The notes: a model not told the origin generated them from the sequence alone. A stretch of DNA of 64,000 nt from Glaciecola sp. XM2 (GCF_018595715.1 NZ_JAHEOJ010000024.1:62001-126000), one strand, 5' to 3'. Positions 27,301 to 36,526 are shown, counted from the first letter of the stretch. Numbers and translations: made by a program.

Positions 27301-28755
27301 TGCAGGGAACGGATCTAAACACTGCTCTGGCTGTGAGTCATTCTCACTGCCGTTTTCTGTGAAGAAATCACCAGCATAAACGATTTCGCCGGTAATGCCG
27401 CCAGAAGCTGCTCGACCGGTAACATCAGCTGGTGGAGTTGTATCGCCACCCGATAAGTTATTCAACTCTTTACTCGGAAATGAACGAGGATGCGTAGTTG
27501 CCGCAACACCTGCAACCCATGGTGCGTTACCTGCTGCCGTGGCGGTAGCTGGCGCTGGTCCACTGTTACCCGCTGAGTTAGAAACGAATATGCCTGCAAT
27601 ACGTGCATTCAAAAATGCCGTCGCTTGAGACGAATTCCACGGGCTGCCTGCTGGAGAACCGATAGAATGGTTGAGTACGTCAACAACGCCGTCCTCTATT
27701 GCTTGGTCAACAGCAGATACAATGTCAACAAAGAAGCAGCTTGGCGCACATACTTTATACGCGACGATGTTAGCATGCGGAGCAACACCAGAAACGGCGT
27801 CAAAAACGACCGAGCTTGGATTGCCTTCAACATCTTCTAACGCTACATTAGCGACAACACTTCCTGCAGCTGTAGAAGCGACGTGCGTACCGTGACCATC
27901 GGTGTCGACAGACGGTGCATCGCCTGGTAACACAACCTCATCAGCCGGATCGCTTGTTTGTCCGTCTAAGAAAGTGTAAGCGCCGATTAACTTGGAATTA
28001 CACAATCCGCTTATAGTTTGACACTCACCAAGATAGTTGCCTTCGCCTAGTGGGTTGGTAATGGTGAATCCATCTGCCCCTGTCGCCGCGAAAGAAGGAT
28101 GAGAGTGATTTATACCACTGTCGATAATACCGACTACTGTACCTTCACCTAAATAAGGAACGCCTTCGGTTGCGCTGCCATCCCACACACGGTCGGCTCC
28201 AATGAACGGAACGCTAGTTGGGGTATTAAGTTCAACCGCTTGGTCTCTTTCTACAAAAGCAACGCCGGGCATGTTCATTACTTTTTTAGCAGTTGTAGGT
28301 GTCATTCTTACTATGGCTGCGTTAACCGCGTGCTGATGCGTACGCAAAACTTCTATGGCGCCCGCAGTGGACATTTGTGCCAACATTTTGCTTTGTTTGT
28401 CTCGCAATTTATCAACATAAGCCTGAGCTTGAGCTGATTTTAAGTCTAATCTGCCCTCGCTAGATGTTGTACTGCTAAACGTTCTCTCCTGTTCAGCAAT
28501 AGCAAGAGGTACCGCATCACCTACAAATTGAATAATGTAGCGATGTTCTTGTTCATTAACTCCCGATAGTTCTGGCGCTTTTAGCGCTGCTTGTCGGGTT
28601 AAAGTGGCTGTGGCTGCTTCAAGAGATGGGGCTTCTTTACCTATCACAGGCAATTTCTGCTGTGAAAGGGTATCTCCGTCTGTCAGTGCTTGTGGCGCGG
28701 TCGCAACCATCATCGATAGGATGGCGGATGACGCTAGTGTAAGCGTTCGAATCAT
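24367..28755 (-). CDS. Secreted subtilisin-like protease (S8) with PA domain and C-terminal type I dockerin
   Basis: A 1462-residue multidomain exoenzyme. Signal peptide (1-23), I9-type propeptide (about 70-172), S8 catalytic domain with Asp212 (VGIIDSG), His288 (DGHGTHVA) and Ser646 (GTSMSSPH), oxyanion Asn in SAGNSGP, and a PA domain inserted at about 455-565. Then come Fn3-like and pre-peptidase-like beta modules (about 740-1390). Residues 1401-1462 form a dockerin: two calcium loops, DINGDGIIDRAD and DLNGDGIINVLD, each followed by a short helix. Dockerins bind cohesins, and a cohesin-like gene lies convergently next door. The ribosome site GGAGA is 7 bases upstream of the ATG. Its substrate would be environmental protein (inferred). 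Confidence 0.92.
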   Translation of the reverse strand: MIRTLTLASSAILSMMVATAPQALTDGDTLSQQKLPVIGKEAPSLEAATATLTRQAALKAPELSGVNEQEHRYIIQFVGDAVPLAIAEQERTFSSTTSSEGRLDLKSAQAQAYVDKLRDKQSKMLAQMSTAGAIEVLRTHQHAVNAAIVRMTPTTAKKVMNMPGVAFVERDQAVELNTPTSVPFIGADRVWDGSATEGVPYLGEGTVVGIIDSGINHSHPSFAATGADGFTITNPLGEGNYLGECQTISGLCNSKLIGAYTFLDGQTSDPADEVVLPGDAPSVDTDGHGTHVASTAAGSVVANVALEDVEGNPSSVVFDAVSGVAPHANIVAYKVCAPSCFFVDIVSAVDQAIEDGVVDVLNHSIGSPAGSPWNSSQATAFLNARIAGIFVSNSAGNSGPAPATATAAGNAPWVAGVAATTHPRSFPSKELNNLSGGDTTPPADVTGRAASGGITGEIVYAGDFFTENGSENDSQPEQCLDPFPAGTFTSSQIVLCDRGAIARVAKGQNVRDGGAGGFILGNTAGGATSVNDDLHVIPAIHINAADADAMRSWLASGSGHTGTITAVDSPISDPAAGDNLAGFSSRGPYTDFDILAPNTAAPGANIFAAGAELTPEQVALIATLYAGTSSETPAVPGKYGAISGTSMSSPHIAGTAALLKQANPDWTDAEVLSAIMTTGTWDLVKEDGVTQADPFDFGGGRVRIDQAINAPLLLDESGANFIAANPASGGDPKTLNTAGLVNQQCAITCSWTRTLTADESGTWNTSTSSSAISVSPTSFSLAAGDTQEIVVTVDSASLPNGEWVHGRVNLLPTVETQPDQHLTISVVPAGGELPEEIAVTASRDADSFLVQGLTASEITDLQVSVSGLVRGNVTGLSLSQDSDNTTPFDDLSDGVDFVLLATQPGPARVIAFTEDETSESPDVDLYLGFDANGNGLPDADELICSSTTLTAAEQCEVTGVSPGGDFWVLVQNWGASTTPPDAVALTTAVVNGADEGNLTVTGPSSVSVLTPFDLRLTWDLPEASAGDVFFGSVTLGTDASNPSSIGTIPVTITRGANDVVYSVDSETASPGDTLTFSVEVAANFTPEDRNYAVSADIPEGFTLVPGSVSGGGVVSDNSIAWDVTMTSLLTVAPGYEVTTSMETPSCAVPFANSGGYVDLEQFGILPQATIEGDSITFSAFANQNFNFFGESFVGTFNATDDGFAFFDPAIPGAVPFINQSLPDVADPNKLIAGLWRDFVIPTPNSTPGNVAGVTLATAGDNLSIIEYDNLELWPGGGGDSVDFQMAIRGVADDTPGVFEIMVAFDNVQTPQGFGTIGVENADGTSGTQYAYNDVAISDGMAVCFNLVGPSPAPAVLTYQVTVDASAAESVVTSTASNAVDSIGSQVVEEALEVTVGPAPLRGDINGDGIIDRADLMLVLAARNTLADGPNDPRDLNGDGIINVLDARLVVLECTLPRCATPG

Positions 28756-29199
28756 ATAAATTCTCCGGTTGATTCATAGTACCTGGATTAGCAGGTGCCA
28801 AACTGATGAAACCTTCGGTATAGCTTTTAACGTCGGAACATGGTATTTCGCGAAGTCGGGGGTGAGATACGGCTCAACTATCTCCCGTAGGGTTACATCG
28901 TTTTATTATTATATATTTGGCAACCATTTGAGCACCTGAAGCAAATGCAAATATCATTCCACGAGAATATTCTTATAAATTTCAATCGCTTACTGACTTT
29001 TGGGTTTTGATCTTTAAAAATGTGTAAAAAATACTGACACGCATCTGCACTCAGTCGCCCACAGATAAACAAAATCATTGGCACCAATCAATTTGATTTT
29101 GCTAACGCCCAAAAAGCTCCCTGCTGGCTAAGGAAATGCGCCAAGAAGTGGTGTTTATAGGTAAGGACCTAGATAAGTTCAATTAGGGAAGCTCCAAGA
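28756..29199. other. Intergenic region, 444 bp, leader of the subtilisin gene
   Basis: No gene seen. The leftward strand next to the protease start holds two structured-looking elements: a hairpin ACCTG/CAGGT about 30 bp upstream of the ATG, and interleaved complementary pairs at 28864-28888 (GAGAT/ATCTC with ACGG/CCGT) that could form a pseudoknot. An AT-rich stretch at 28900-28920 may be the promoter. Confidence 0.4.
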
Positions 29200-30519
29200 C
29201 TAACCCAAACCAACACAACTATTCCCCCCAATATTCTCCAACACCTCATCAATAATCGTATGCGCGCTACTAATCGATATTTGTTTGCATAAAAGTGCCG
29301 CTAGCAGCTTTTTTGGTTGATGCGAATGACGCACCAGCAGACTGTCGCCTTCAAATATTGTAGGTACACCATAAAGTGTCGACTCAAACAACACGGTTGA
29401 GTTGATACCATGCACGCATTTTGCCGATTTAATCAAGCTCAACGAACTTGCTGTCGACCAATAGCTATTGGTATTGCTCAACGCATATTCATTAGTATCC
29501 AGCGGGTGTGCTTTAAAAACGAGTGTTTGATAAGGATATGTTGCTTCAATATAATCAATAAACGCCTGCATACCGCTTGTAAACGAAGAATTGAGCTGAA
29601 TGTTAGAGTCATGCCCTAGTTGAAGGGGTATAAAGATATAGTCTTTGCGTTCGTCAAAGGCCTCAACATTATCAAACAGCTGATGCGCTTTTTTATCAAC
29701 CATTTGTGCGTAGTTGTTTGGCACCCAATCCAAATTATCATTGGCGAGGCTCGTATGTAAGTTGATGCCTTGTTTATCAAAATAAACGTGCTCTTTTTGC
29801 GTAAAAAACCCGCATTCTACAAAGCTAAACGGTATTTTAAACTGCGCGAGTGTATGTTTTAACGAGTCAAAGGTGTTTAAGCTACCGTTCCATAACAACG
29901 CGCCCTCACTTTGCTGGTGAAGCGCAATGTCTATGTTTTGCAAAGGGTGTCTTAAAATGAGCTCTATGCCGGCGCTGTTTAACCACGCTTCGATATGTTT
30001 AAGCCACATTGGATACTGCTCAACAGGGTTCAAACTATATAAAATCACATATTTTTGCACCGGCGAGGCTTTATAAAAGCAACTATTGCCTAGCACCTGC
30101 GCGGTCGCATCGAATATTGCGAGGTTGCTCATTGCGCCCTTTGCCCACCTATCAATGGCTTGAGATAGCTTAATACTCCCCCATTCACACACCGTGACTA
30201 TAGCATTTATTGGCATAGCTAGCTTATTGGCTAACGCAAAATCCACAAGGGCCTTTTCTGAGAGGGCATCGGGGCTATCTATCAGCAATACGGGTTTTGT
30301 TTGCAGAGCCTTGTCTGTTTGCAATACAAGAGACAGTTTTGCATACAATTTACGTGTACATACGATAAAAAACGGCCGGTCTTTAAGGGTGGTAAGCTCT
30401 GCATAGATGGGCATTGGCTTTTTTGAATCTTGCTCATCTATATCAGAAGGCTGAATTGCTTTTTTAGTTTTGAATCGAGTGAGTGTTTTTGTTGATGCTG
30501 GGGAACAAAGCTCGGTCAC
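29200..30519 (-). CDS. Capsule-polysaccharide (KpsC/KpsS-like) synthesis domain protein
   Basis: A 439-residue cytoplasmic protein. The C-terminal half has YIFIPLQLGHDSNI, LVFKAHPLD, CVHGINSTVLFESTLYGVP and TIFEG, the order of motifs in the capsule synthesis family that includes the Kdo transferases KpsC and KpsS. The N-terminal 170 residues are not recognised. No kps export genes or other glycosyltransferases are adjacent, so it may act on another surface glycan or be an orphan. The start is GTG at 30519, with GGAAG 7 bases upstream. Transferase activity is inferred from the family. Confidence 0.65.
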   Translation of the reverse strand: MTELCSPASTKTLTRFKTKKAIQPSDIDEQDSKKPMPIYAELTTLKDRPFFIVCTRKLYAKLSLVLQTDKALQTKPVLLIDSPDALSEKALVDFALANKLAMPINAIVTVCEWGSIKLSQAIDRWAKGAMSNLAIFDATAQVLGNSCFYKASPVQKYVILYSLNPVEQYPMWLKHIEAWLNSAGIELILRHPLQNIDIALHQQSEGALLWNGSLNTFDSLKHTLAQFKIPFSFVECGFFTQKEHVYFDKQGINLHTSLANDNLDWVPNNYAQMVDKKAHQLFDNVEAFDERKDYIFIPLQLGHDSNIQLNSSFTSGMQAFIDYIEATYPYQTLVFKAHPLDTNEYALSNTNSYWSTASSLSLIKSAKCVHGINSTVLFESTLYGVPTIFEGDSLLVRHSHQPKKLLAALLCKQISISSAHTIIDEVLENIGGNSCVGLG

Positions 30520-30691
30520 TGTGGTACTTCCATAAGGCTAACTAAAGCGAAGGTGCGTTAACGCTAAATGGTTTGTGTGTCATTTTAATGAAATTTAACT
30601 GTCATGTTTCCTTCAAGCTAGTTTGATATGGTTAATCGGTAGCGTTAAATCACTCAAGGCGCATGCCGATGCCGCTTTGTTGGAGAGCCTG

Positions 30692-31465
30692 ATGAAATTA
30701 GAAGCTGAGTTTTTAGGGGTTGGCAGCGCCATTTCTCAAGAGCTGGGCAACTCATCTCTTGTACTGCGCAAAAACAATCAGCCTTGGCTGATGATTGACT
30801 GCGGCTTTGATAGCTTAGAACGCTACAAGCAGCGATATGACGGCACGCTGCCGCCGGCGGTGTTTATCACCCATTGCCATTACGATCACATCGGTGGACT
30901 TGAGCAGCTCTATTTTCAATCTCGATTTTCGTCACACACCCCCACACTTTACCTTCCCTGCTCTTTGGTGCCGCAAATAGTAAAGCTGCTTGGTACTAGC
31001 ACCATCGCCGAAGGCCAAGAAAATCTGTGGGATGTATTTAAACTCATTCCCATTGATACTAGCTTTTACCACGACGGAACGTTATTTAACGTGTATCCAG
31101 CGCGGCACCATCGTTACATGAGTGCATTTTCTTTGCATTTACCGGGTGTGCTTTTCTACTCAGGAGATAGCCGGCCCGTCCCTGAAATCATTCATCATTA
31201 TTTAAGCAGCACCGAAACGATCTTTCATGACTGTGCGGTTAAAGGCAACCCTAGCCACTCTGGCATTAGCGATTTATTTGCTGAATACTCTGGCCAAATA
31301 CTTCAAAGAATGATTTGTTATCACTATCATACCCATGCCGATAAACAACAATTTGAAGAAGCCGGTTTGCAATATGCCCAAATCGGTTTTAGCTATTTGC
31401 TGCAAGATATCGCTGCTATAAAGCGCCCTCAAAGCGCGACAGCGGATATTAGTAATATTGCGTAA
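30692..31465 (+). CDS. Metallo-beta-lactamase-fold hydrolase
   Basis: A 257-residue cytoplasmic hydrolase. The metal motif HCHYDH is in VFITHCHYDHIGGLEQ; further ligands are the histidine in HHRYMSAFS, the aspartate in LFYSGDSRP and a late histidine in YHYHTHADK. The pattern is close to the RNase Z / phosphodiesterase side of the superfamily, not to beta-lactamases. Substrate unknown. The ATG at 30692 was chosen because GGAGA lies 5-6 bases upstream; the frame is open further upstream to TTG 30623 without a ribosome site. It diverges from the KpsC-like gene. Confidence 0.8.
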   Translation: MKLEAEFLGVGSAISQELGNSSLVLRKNNQPWLMIDCGFDSLERYKQRYDGTLPPAVFITHCHYDHIGGLEQLYFQSRFSSHTPTLYLPCSLVPQIVKLLGTSTIAEGQENLWDVFKLIPIDTSFYHDGTLFNVYPARHHRYMSAFSLHLPGVLFYSGDSRPVPEIIHHYLSSTETIFHDCAVKGNPSHSGISDLFAEYSGQILQRMICYHYHTHADKQQFEEAGLQYAQIGFSYLLQDIAAIKRPQSATADISNIA

Positions 31466-31768
31466 ATGCAGGCAGATAAAAGCTTACTGCCAACTTACCA
31501 GCAATGCCAATTACAAACGTCATTTAAATATTGATCTGCTCTGCTTTGATATTTAAATGGTGTTCTACAATTGATTTGACCGCACCGCTCTCATACCCAC
31601 CCAACGTGAACCCATACAAAAACGCGAAACTCCCATAAGCCACAAAAATGTAAGTCTGTTAATTCACCAGTATTTAATAGTAAAAAACGCATTGATTGTA
31701 GATAATACTAATATTGTCTATTATTCAGCAGGTTAATTTGAACCTGAAAACAAAAACATTTAGGTTTT
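31466..31768. other. Intergenic region, 303 bp, with an 11-bp inverted repeat
   Basis: No gene seen. A perfect 11-bp inverted repeat CATTTAAATAT (31521-31531) and ATATTTAAATG (31549-31559) has a 17-bp spacer; too AT-rich and without a T run to be a good terminator, so perhaps a protein-binding site. The last 100 bp should hold the promoter of the GGDEF/EAL receptor. Confidence 0.5.
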
Positions 31769-34700
31769 ATGCAAACTAGAGCGCTACATCATGCGGGTGT
31801 TGATATAATAAAGCGAAACATAGTCCAACTTCGTCTAACGGCCAAAAAAGTAAGACACTATCTGTTTGGCCGCAAAGCTAAATCAGATACCTCGCGCTTG
31901 TTCATCTATTTAAAACAATTAAAAAGTGCTATTTATTTTATCGTCGTCTCATTTTGCTTGAGCTATGCAAGTATTTCCCATGCAACACCAATCATTCAAG
32001 AGCCTAATTTTCAGAGATTATCTACCGCAAACGGATTGTCGCAAGATACCGTCAACACCCTGGTTTTAGACAACGAAGGATTTCTTTGGTTAGGCACCGA
32101 GGCCGGATTAAATAGATATGACGGATACCAAACCATACAAGTCAAAGGGCCAAACAACGAATTTGTGGATATGCCGGTTTCTTATCTATTTCAAGATTCC
32201 AGAGGAAATATGTGGGTAAGCGAGAGTGTTGGCGGAATCCATCAATATGATTTAGGCAGTAACCGTTCAAAATTAGTAATAAGCAAACCCTACACGACAG
32301 ATCCAGAATACATACAAGTAGCAAGTAAAATAACCGAGGATGCCGATGGTGATATTTGGTTTAGTTTAGACCAATCCCTTGTCAAATATTCATACGACAC
32401 TCAGACAATAAGCAAAGCGTTTTCACTACCTACTGAAAAACTAGGCACTGAAATAGTCAGAAGCCATCTCGTTTTACCTGATTTTTTGTTTGTAGGCTCA
32501 TCGTATGGTCTCATCGCTATAGACAGAAAAACAAAAGTACAAACTGAAATAGTGTTTTTAGCTGATGAAAACAAAAGCGTCGACAACCAAAATGTAAAAA
32601 CACTCGTCACAGATCAATTTGATAATGTGTGGATTGGTACCGTGGAAGGTTTGTATCGCATGCCTTTAAGCGAACTCGTTTATTCTCTTAATCAAAAGCA
32701 ACCCGCTCCTTTTGCGGAAGAAACTATAAAAGACCGTAACATTTGGGCTATCTCAGGGGACGAAACTGGCCTATTACATATCGTGACCGACCTTGGCTAT
32801 TATCAATTAAACCCTGTCGATAATAAGGTCGAACAGATCTTTTTACCAACCGATAGCCGCTATACCATTTCTAACGACACATTAAAGAGCGTCGTTATAG
32901 ACAACAATAATAATCTATGGATCGGCTCTGGCAATGATGGCGCTATTTATTGGACGCAATACACTACCGAGTTTAAAAACGTATTGAATCTATTTGGCGG
33001 GCGCGGCGCTAAGGTTTTTACAGACAACAATGTCTGGAGCTTGCACCAGCAGGATGCCGAAACACTGTGGGTGGGAACAAAAAACGGGCTCAATAAATAC
33101 AACTTATTGACTGGCGAAACCCAACAATTTTTGGAGTCGGAAGATACGAAAGCGCAATATTCAGGCTCCTCCATACTCAATATTCATCCCGCAGGCGATG
33201 GCACGCTTTGGCTTCAAACTAATGATGGATTAATCAAGTTTGATACAAAAACCAACACAAGTTTGCCAATAATCGCAAATAATGAAGTAGATCAAGCAAA
33301 ACTGGAGGTATATCTGTGGAGCTCTTACCTTGCTGATAATGGCGATTTAATGCTCATCACCGACAAGCGTTTTCTTCGTTACTCGCCTTCGTCGAATGAA
33401 GTGCAAGATCTTGAAACACTCAGTGCCTTCATTAATCATCACGAAACCGTTGGCTTTAAACCTAGCGGTAAAGAGGGTGCTTATTGGGTGAGTGTGTATG
33501 GTGAGTTGTGGGCAATGGACGAAACAAACGATACTCTTACACTGGTTCACCGCCTAGATTCAGAGCACAAGAAAGCGAGAGTCTATCCAAGCGATGTAAT
33601 ACTCGATGACAACAATATTTTGTGGGTTGCCTATCCAAGTTTAGGATTATTTGGTCTCGATGCGACTACCTACGAACAGAAATATTTTTTTGATAAAAGC
33701 AATGTACTCCCTACCAACGTCATCTTTGATTTAAATACCGATCAAAACGGAAATATATGGATGGCCTCAAACACAGGATTGCTGCGATTATCTACAGATA
33801 ACTTGCAACTTGAACGTTTTGACCAAAACAGTGGCCTTACCAACTCTGACTTTAATTTTGACGCGAGCACAGTGCTTTACGACGGCCGCATGGTTTATGG
33901 GTCCCCAAAGGGCATCACTATTTTCAACCCACAAAATATTGAGCCGGCCTCAATTAAACACCAAGAAACGACAATCACCAACGTTACTTTATCAACTAAC
34001 CCTCTAGACTTGCCGTTTAAGGCATTAAACAATCAAGTCGTCGAGTTAGCTCACGATGATGTTGGTTTAAATATATCCTTTTCTACTTTGCAGTATGAAA
34101 ATCAACAAAACGTTAAATACCAATATGAGTTAAGAGGCAACGAGGATATTGTTTATCCAACGACTACTTCGTCGAGCATTATGTTTCCTAGGTTAGAGCC
34201 TGGAAGCTATGAGTTTGTAGTAGCTAAGTTCGATGCACAAAATGATAACTTTTTTAAGCCTGCATCACTGAATATTGTGGTTGCTTACCCACCGTTTTTA
34301 TCGCCCTTTGCTTACGCTCTTTACGTCACATTCTTTTTGCTACTGTTAAGCGTTTTGTGGAAATATAAGCGTAAACAAAATCAGGCGTTAGCCATCGCCC
34401 ATCAACAAACCTTAGAAAGTAACGACAAACTAAAACTGGCATTGAGCGCAAGTAATAGCGGTGTTTGGGAATACGACATCAATAACGATTTATTTTGGGT
34501 GAACAAGCTCTACTCTAGTACCACTCAGCTGATTACCAAAAGCTTTGACGAGCAATTGGCATTGGTGAACCCAAGTGACAAAAAGCGTTTTGAGTCAGCT
34601 TGGAAGCACTTTATAAAAACACCTAACGTCGAACTTGATATCACTTATCGGATGTTATCAAAACAAGGACAATGGTATTGGTTTAGAGATGTTGGTAAGA

Positions 34701-36454
34701 AAGTTAAGTTTGACGACAGCGGCACTCCAACGGTTGTGACCGGAACGTATACCAATGTAACCAGATCAATGGTTGATAAGGGTAATTTGCGCCTTTTCGG
34801 CGAAGCATTTAAGCACACATTAGACTGGGTCATTATTTACGACAGTGATTATCATGTTGTTGCCTGCAACGACGCCTTTAAAACAAAACTCAAGCTTGAA
34901 GGTGATTCAGACGCCGCCAGTAAGCTCTCTTCTATACTTGAAAGTCAACCTGACAATGCGGGTAAAACATGGAAAAAGATTCGCACGCTGAAAGCTGGAG
35001 AGCATTGGAAGGGCGAAGATAAGCTTTTACTACCAGACAATACGTTGTGCGATGTTCTGATGCATATCAATGCGGTACCTAACGAACTTCAAAAAGACAA
35101 AATTGAACATGTCTTGGTAATAATATCCGACATCACCGAACAAAAATCAGCTGAAGCGAAGTTACGTATATTGGCTAATTATGACGCTTTAACAGGTCTT
35201 CCAAATAGAACCTTATTGTTAGATCGTATTAACAGAGCCATTGAGCATGCTCAGAGAGTAGAGCGTAACTTAGCTGTTTTCTTTATCGATTTAGACAAAT
35301 TTAAGCAAGTAAACGACAGCCTAGGCCACAAAGCCGGTGACGCCTTATTAAAGGTCGTTGCTGAACGGTTGAGTCGTAAAGTACGCAAAGAAGATACGGT
35401 TGCTCGTTTAGGGGGTGATGAGTTTGTCATTATGATTGAAGAGGTGGAATCAATCGAAGACATTAGTCATTTAGTATCTCAAATTAGTGCCTCTATTGAT
35501 TTACCAATAAGCCTCGGCTCTCAGTCAGTAAGTGTTTCTTCTAGCATTGGTGTTTCGTTGTTTCCAGGAGATGGTAAAACCGCAGATGAACTCCTCAAAA
35601 ACGCCGATATCGCTATGTACCATGCTAAAGAAAAAGGTCGTAGCAATTTTCAATTCTTTACCCAGCAAATGGACGAGCTAGTAAAAAGAAGATTGGAACT
35701 AGAAAACGAGCTGAAAGATGCACACAAAGCGAAAGTATTCCAAAACCATTATCAACCAATAATCAATACACAATCAAAAAGGATTGAAGGTTTTGAGATC
35801 TTGATGCGCTGGGAATCTAATGGCGAAATGATCCCCCCCGACATATTCATTCCAGTGTCTGAAGAACTAGGCTTAATTGAGAGCATGACCCTAGATGCAA
35901 TAGAACGGGCCATGCCGATTCTCAAAACCCTACAGAAAGACGGATTCGATGGTTACATGTCGTTCAATCTCTCGGCGAAGCATTTTGAGAACCAATCATC
36001 GATTTATCTCATCATTGCTGCCCTTGAAAAAAATAATATACCCGTTGACGCTATTCGGTTTGAAATCACGGAAAGTGCGTTGATGCGTGATTACGATAGT
36101 GCTTTAAAATATATGAGCTATTTGCGCAAAAAAGGGTTTGTCATTGCACTTGACGATTTTGGCACTGGTTATTCTTCCTTAAAATATTTGAAAGAATTTC
36201 CAATCAATATCATTAAAATTGATAAAAGCTTTACCGACGATATTGGTAAAAACAAAAATAATGAAGCGATCATCTTAACCACGCTTAGCATGGCACAGCA
36301 GTTGAGCATGAGCTGTATTGCAGAGGGCATTGAGACGCTGCAACACGTTGAGTTTTTCAATCAACACAATTGCCAACACTTGCAAGGTTATTATTTTTCA
36401 AGACCTGTTCCAGGGGAGCAAGCGATAGCTTTACTTGAAAAAACGTGGGGATAG
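31769..36454 (+). CDS. Two-component-type beta-propeller receptor with PAS, GGDEF and EAL domains
   Basis: A 1561-residue membrane receptor for cyclic-di-GMP signalling. A leader/transmembrane segment near residues 50-72 precedes a large periplasmic part built from reg_prop repeats (N-G-L / W-I-G-T type, two seven-bladed propellers expected) and a Y_Y_Y domain. A membrane segment follows at about 843-865, then two PAS domains (about 887-1000 and 1007-1127), GGDEF and EAL. GGDEF is intact (near 1214) and its inhibitory RxxD site (RKED) is kept five residues upstream. The EAL motif reads EIL but keeps the glutamate; FEITES, DDFGTG, KID and EGIET are present, so both activities are plausible. 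Ligand unknown; similar propellers sense polysaccharides or peptides. Confidence 0.9.
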   Translation: MQTRALHHAGVDIIKRNIVQLRLTAKKVRHYLFGRKAKSDTSRLFIYLKQLKSAIYFIVVSFCLSYASISHATPIIQEPNFQRLSTANGLSQDTVNTLVLDNEGFLWLGTEAGLNRYDGYQTIQVKGPNNEFVDMPVSYLFQDSRGNMWVSESVGGIHQYDLGSNRSKLVISKPYTTDPEYIQVASKITEDADGDIWFSLDQSLVKYSYDTQTISKAFSLPTEKLGTEIVRSHLVLPDFLFVGSSYGLIAIDRKTKVQTEIVFLADENKSVDNQNVKTLVTDQFDNVWIGTVEGLYRMPLSELVYSLNQKQPAPFAEETIKDRNIWAISGDETGLLHIVTDLGYYQLNPVDNKVEQIFLPTDSRYTISNDTLKSVVIDNNNNLWIGSGNDGAIYWTQYTTEFKNVLNLFGGRGAKVFTDNNVWSLHQQDAETLWVGTKNGLNKYNLLTGETQQFLESEDTKAQYSGSSILNIHPAGDGTLWLQTNDGLIKFDTKTNTSLPIIANNEVDQAKLEVYLWSSYLADNGDLMLITDKRFLRYSPSSNEVQDLETLSAFINHHETVGFKPSGKEGAYWVSVYGELWAMDETNDTLTLVHRLDSEHKKARVYPSDVILDDNNILWVAYPSLGLFGLDATTYEQKYFFDKSNVLPTNVIFDLNTDQNGNIWMASNTGLLRLSTDNLQLERFDQNSGLTNSDFNFDASTVLYDGRMVYGSPKGITIFNPQNIEPASIKHQETTITNVTLSTNPLDLPFKALNNQVVELAHDDVGLNISFSTLQYENQQNVKYQYELRGNEDIVYPTTTSSSIMFPRLEPGSYEFVVAKFDAQNDNFFKPASLNIVVAYPPFLSPFAYALYVTFFLLLLSVLWKYKRKQNQALAIAHQQTLESNDKLKLALSASNSGVWEYDINNDLFWVNKLYSSTTQLITKSFDEQLALVNPSDKKRFESAWKHFIKTPNVELDITYRMLSKQGQWYWFRDVGKKVKFDDSGTPTVVTGTYTNVTRSMVDKGNLRLFGEAFKHTLDWVIIYDSDYHVVACNDAFKTKLKLEGDSDAASKLSSILESQPDNAGKTWKKIRTLKAGEHWKGEDKLLLPDNTLCDVLMHINAVPNELQKDKIEHVLVIISDITEQKSAEAKLRILANYDALTGLPNRTLLLDRINRAIEHAQRVERNLAVFFIDLDKFKQVNDSLGHKAGDALLKVVAERLSRKVRKEDTVARLGGDEFVIMIEEVESIEDISHLVSQISASIDLPISLGSQSVSVSSSIGVSLFPGDGKTADELLKNADIAMYHAKEKGRSNFQFFTQQMDELVKRRLELENELKDAHKAKVFQNHYQPIINTQSKRIEGFEILMRWESNGEMIPPDIFIPVSEELGLIESMTLDAIERAMPILKTLQKDGFDGYMSFNLSAKHFENQSSIYLIIAALEKNNIPVDAIRFEITESALMRDYDSALKYMSYLRKKGFVIALDDFGTGYSSLKYLKEFPINIIKIDKSFTDDIGKNKNNEAIILTTLSMAQQLSMSCIAEGIETLQHVEFFNQHNCQHLQGYYFSRPVPGEQAIALLEKTWG

Positions 36455-36526
36455 CGAGTAGAAATGGCTAACAATAATTGTAGACGAAGGTTCCTGTTGA
36501 TAGGCTTGCTCATCAAGACGGGCTTA

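Noticed and set aside
28893-29087. Short minus-strand open frame upstream of the subtilisin gene
   Set aside because: No ribosome site, no domain, and it overlaps the probable promoter.
35770-35830. EAL domain as catalytically dead because the motif reads EIL
   Set aside because: The catalytic glutamate and the other metal-binding motifs (TES, DDFGTG, KID, EGIET) are present, so activity cannot be ruled out.
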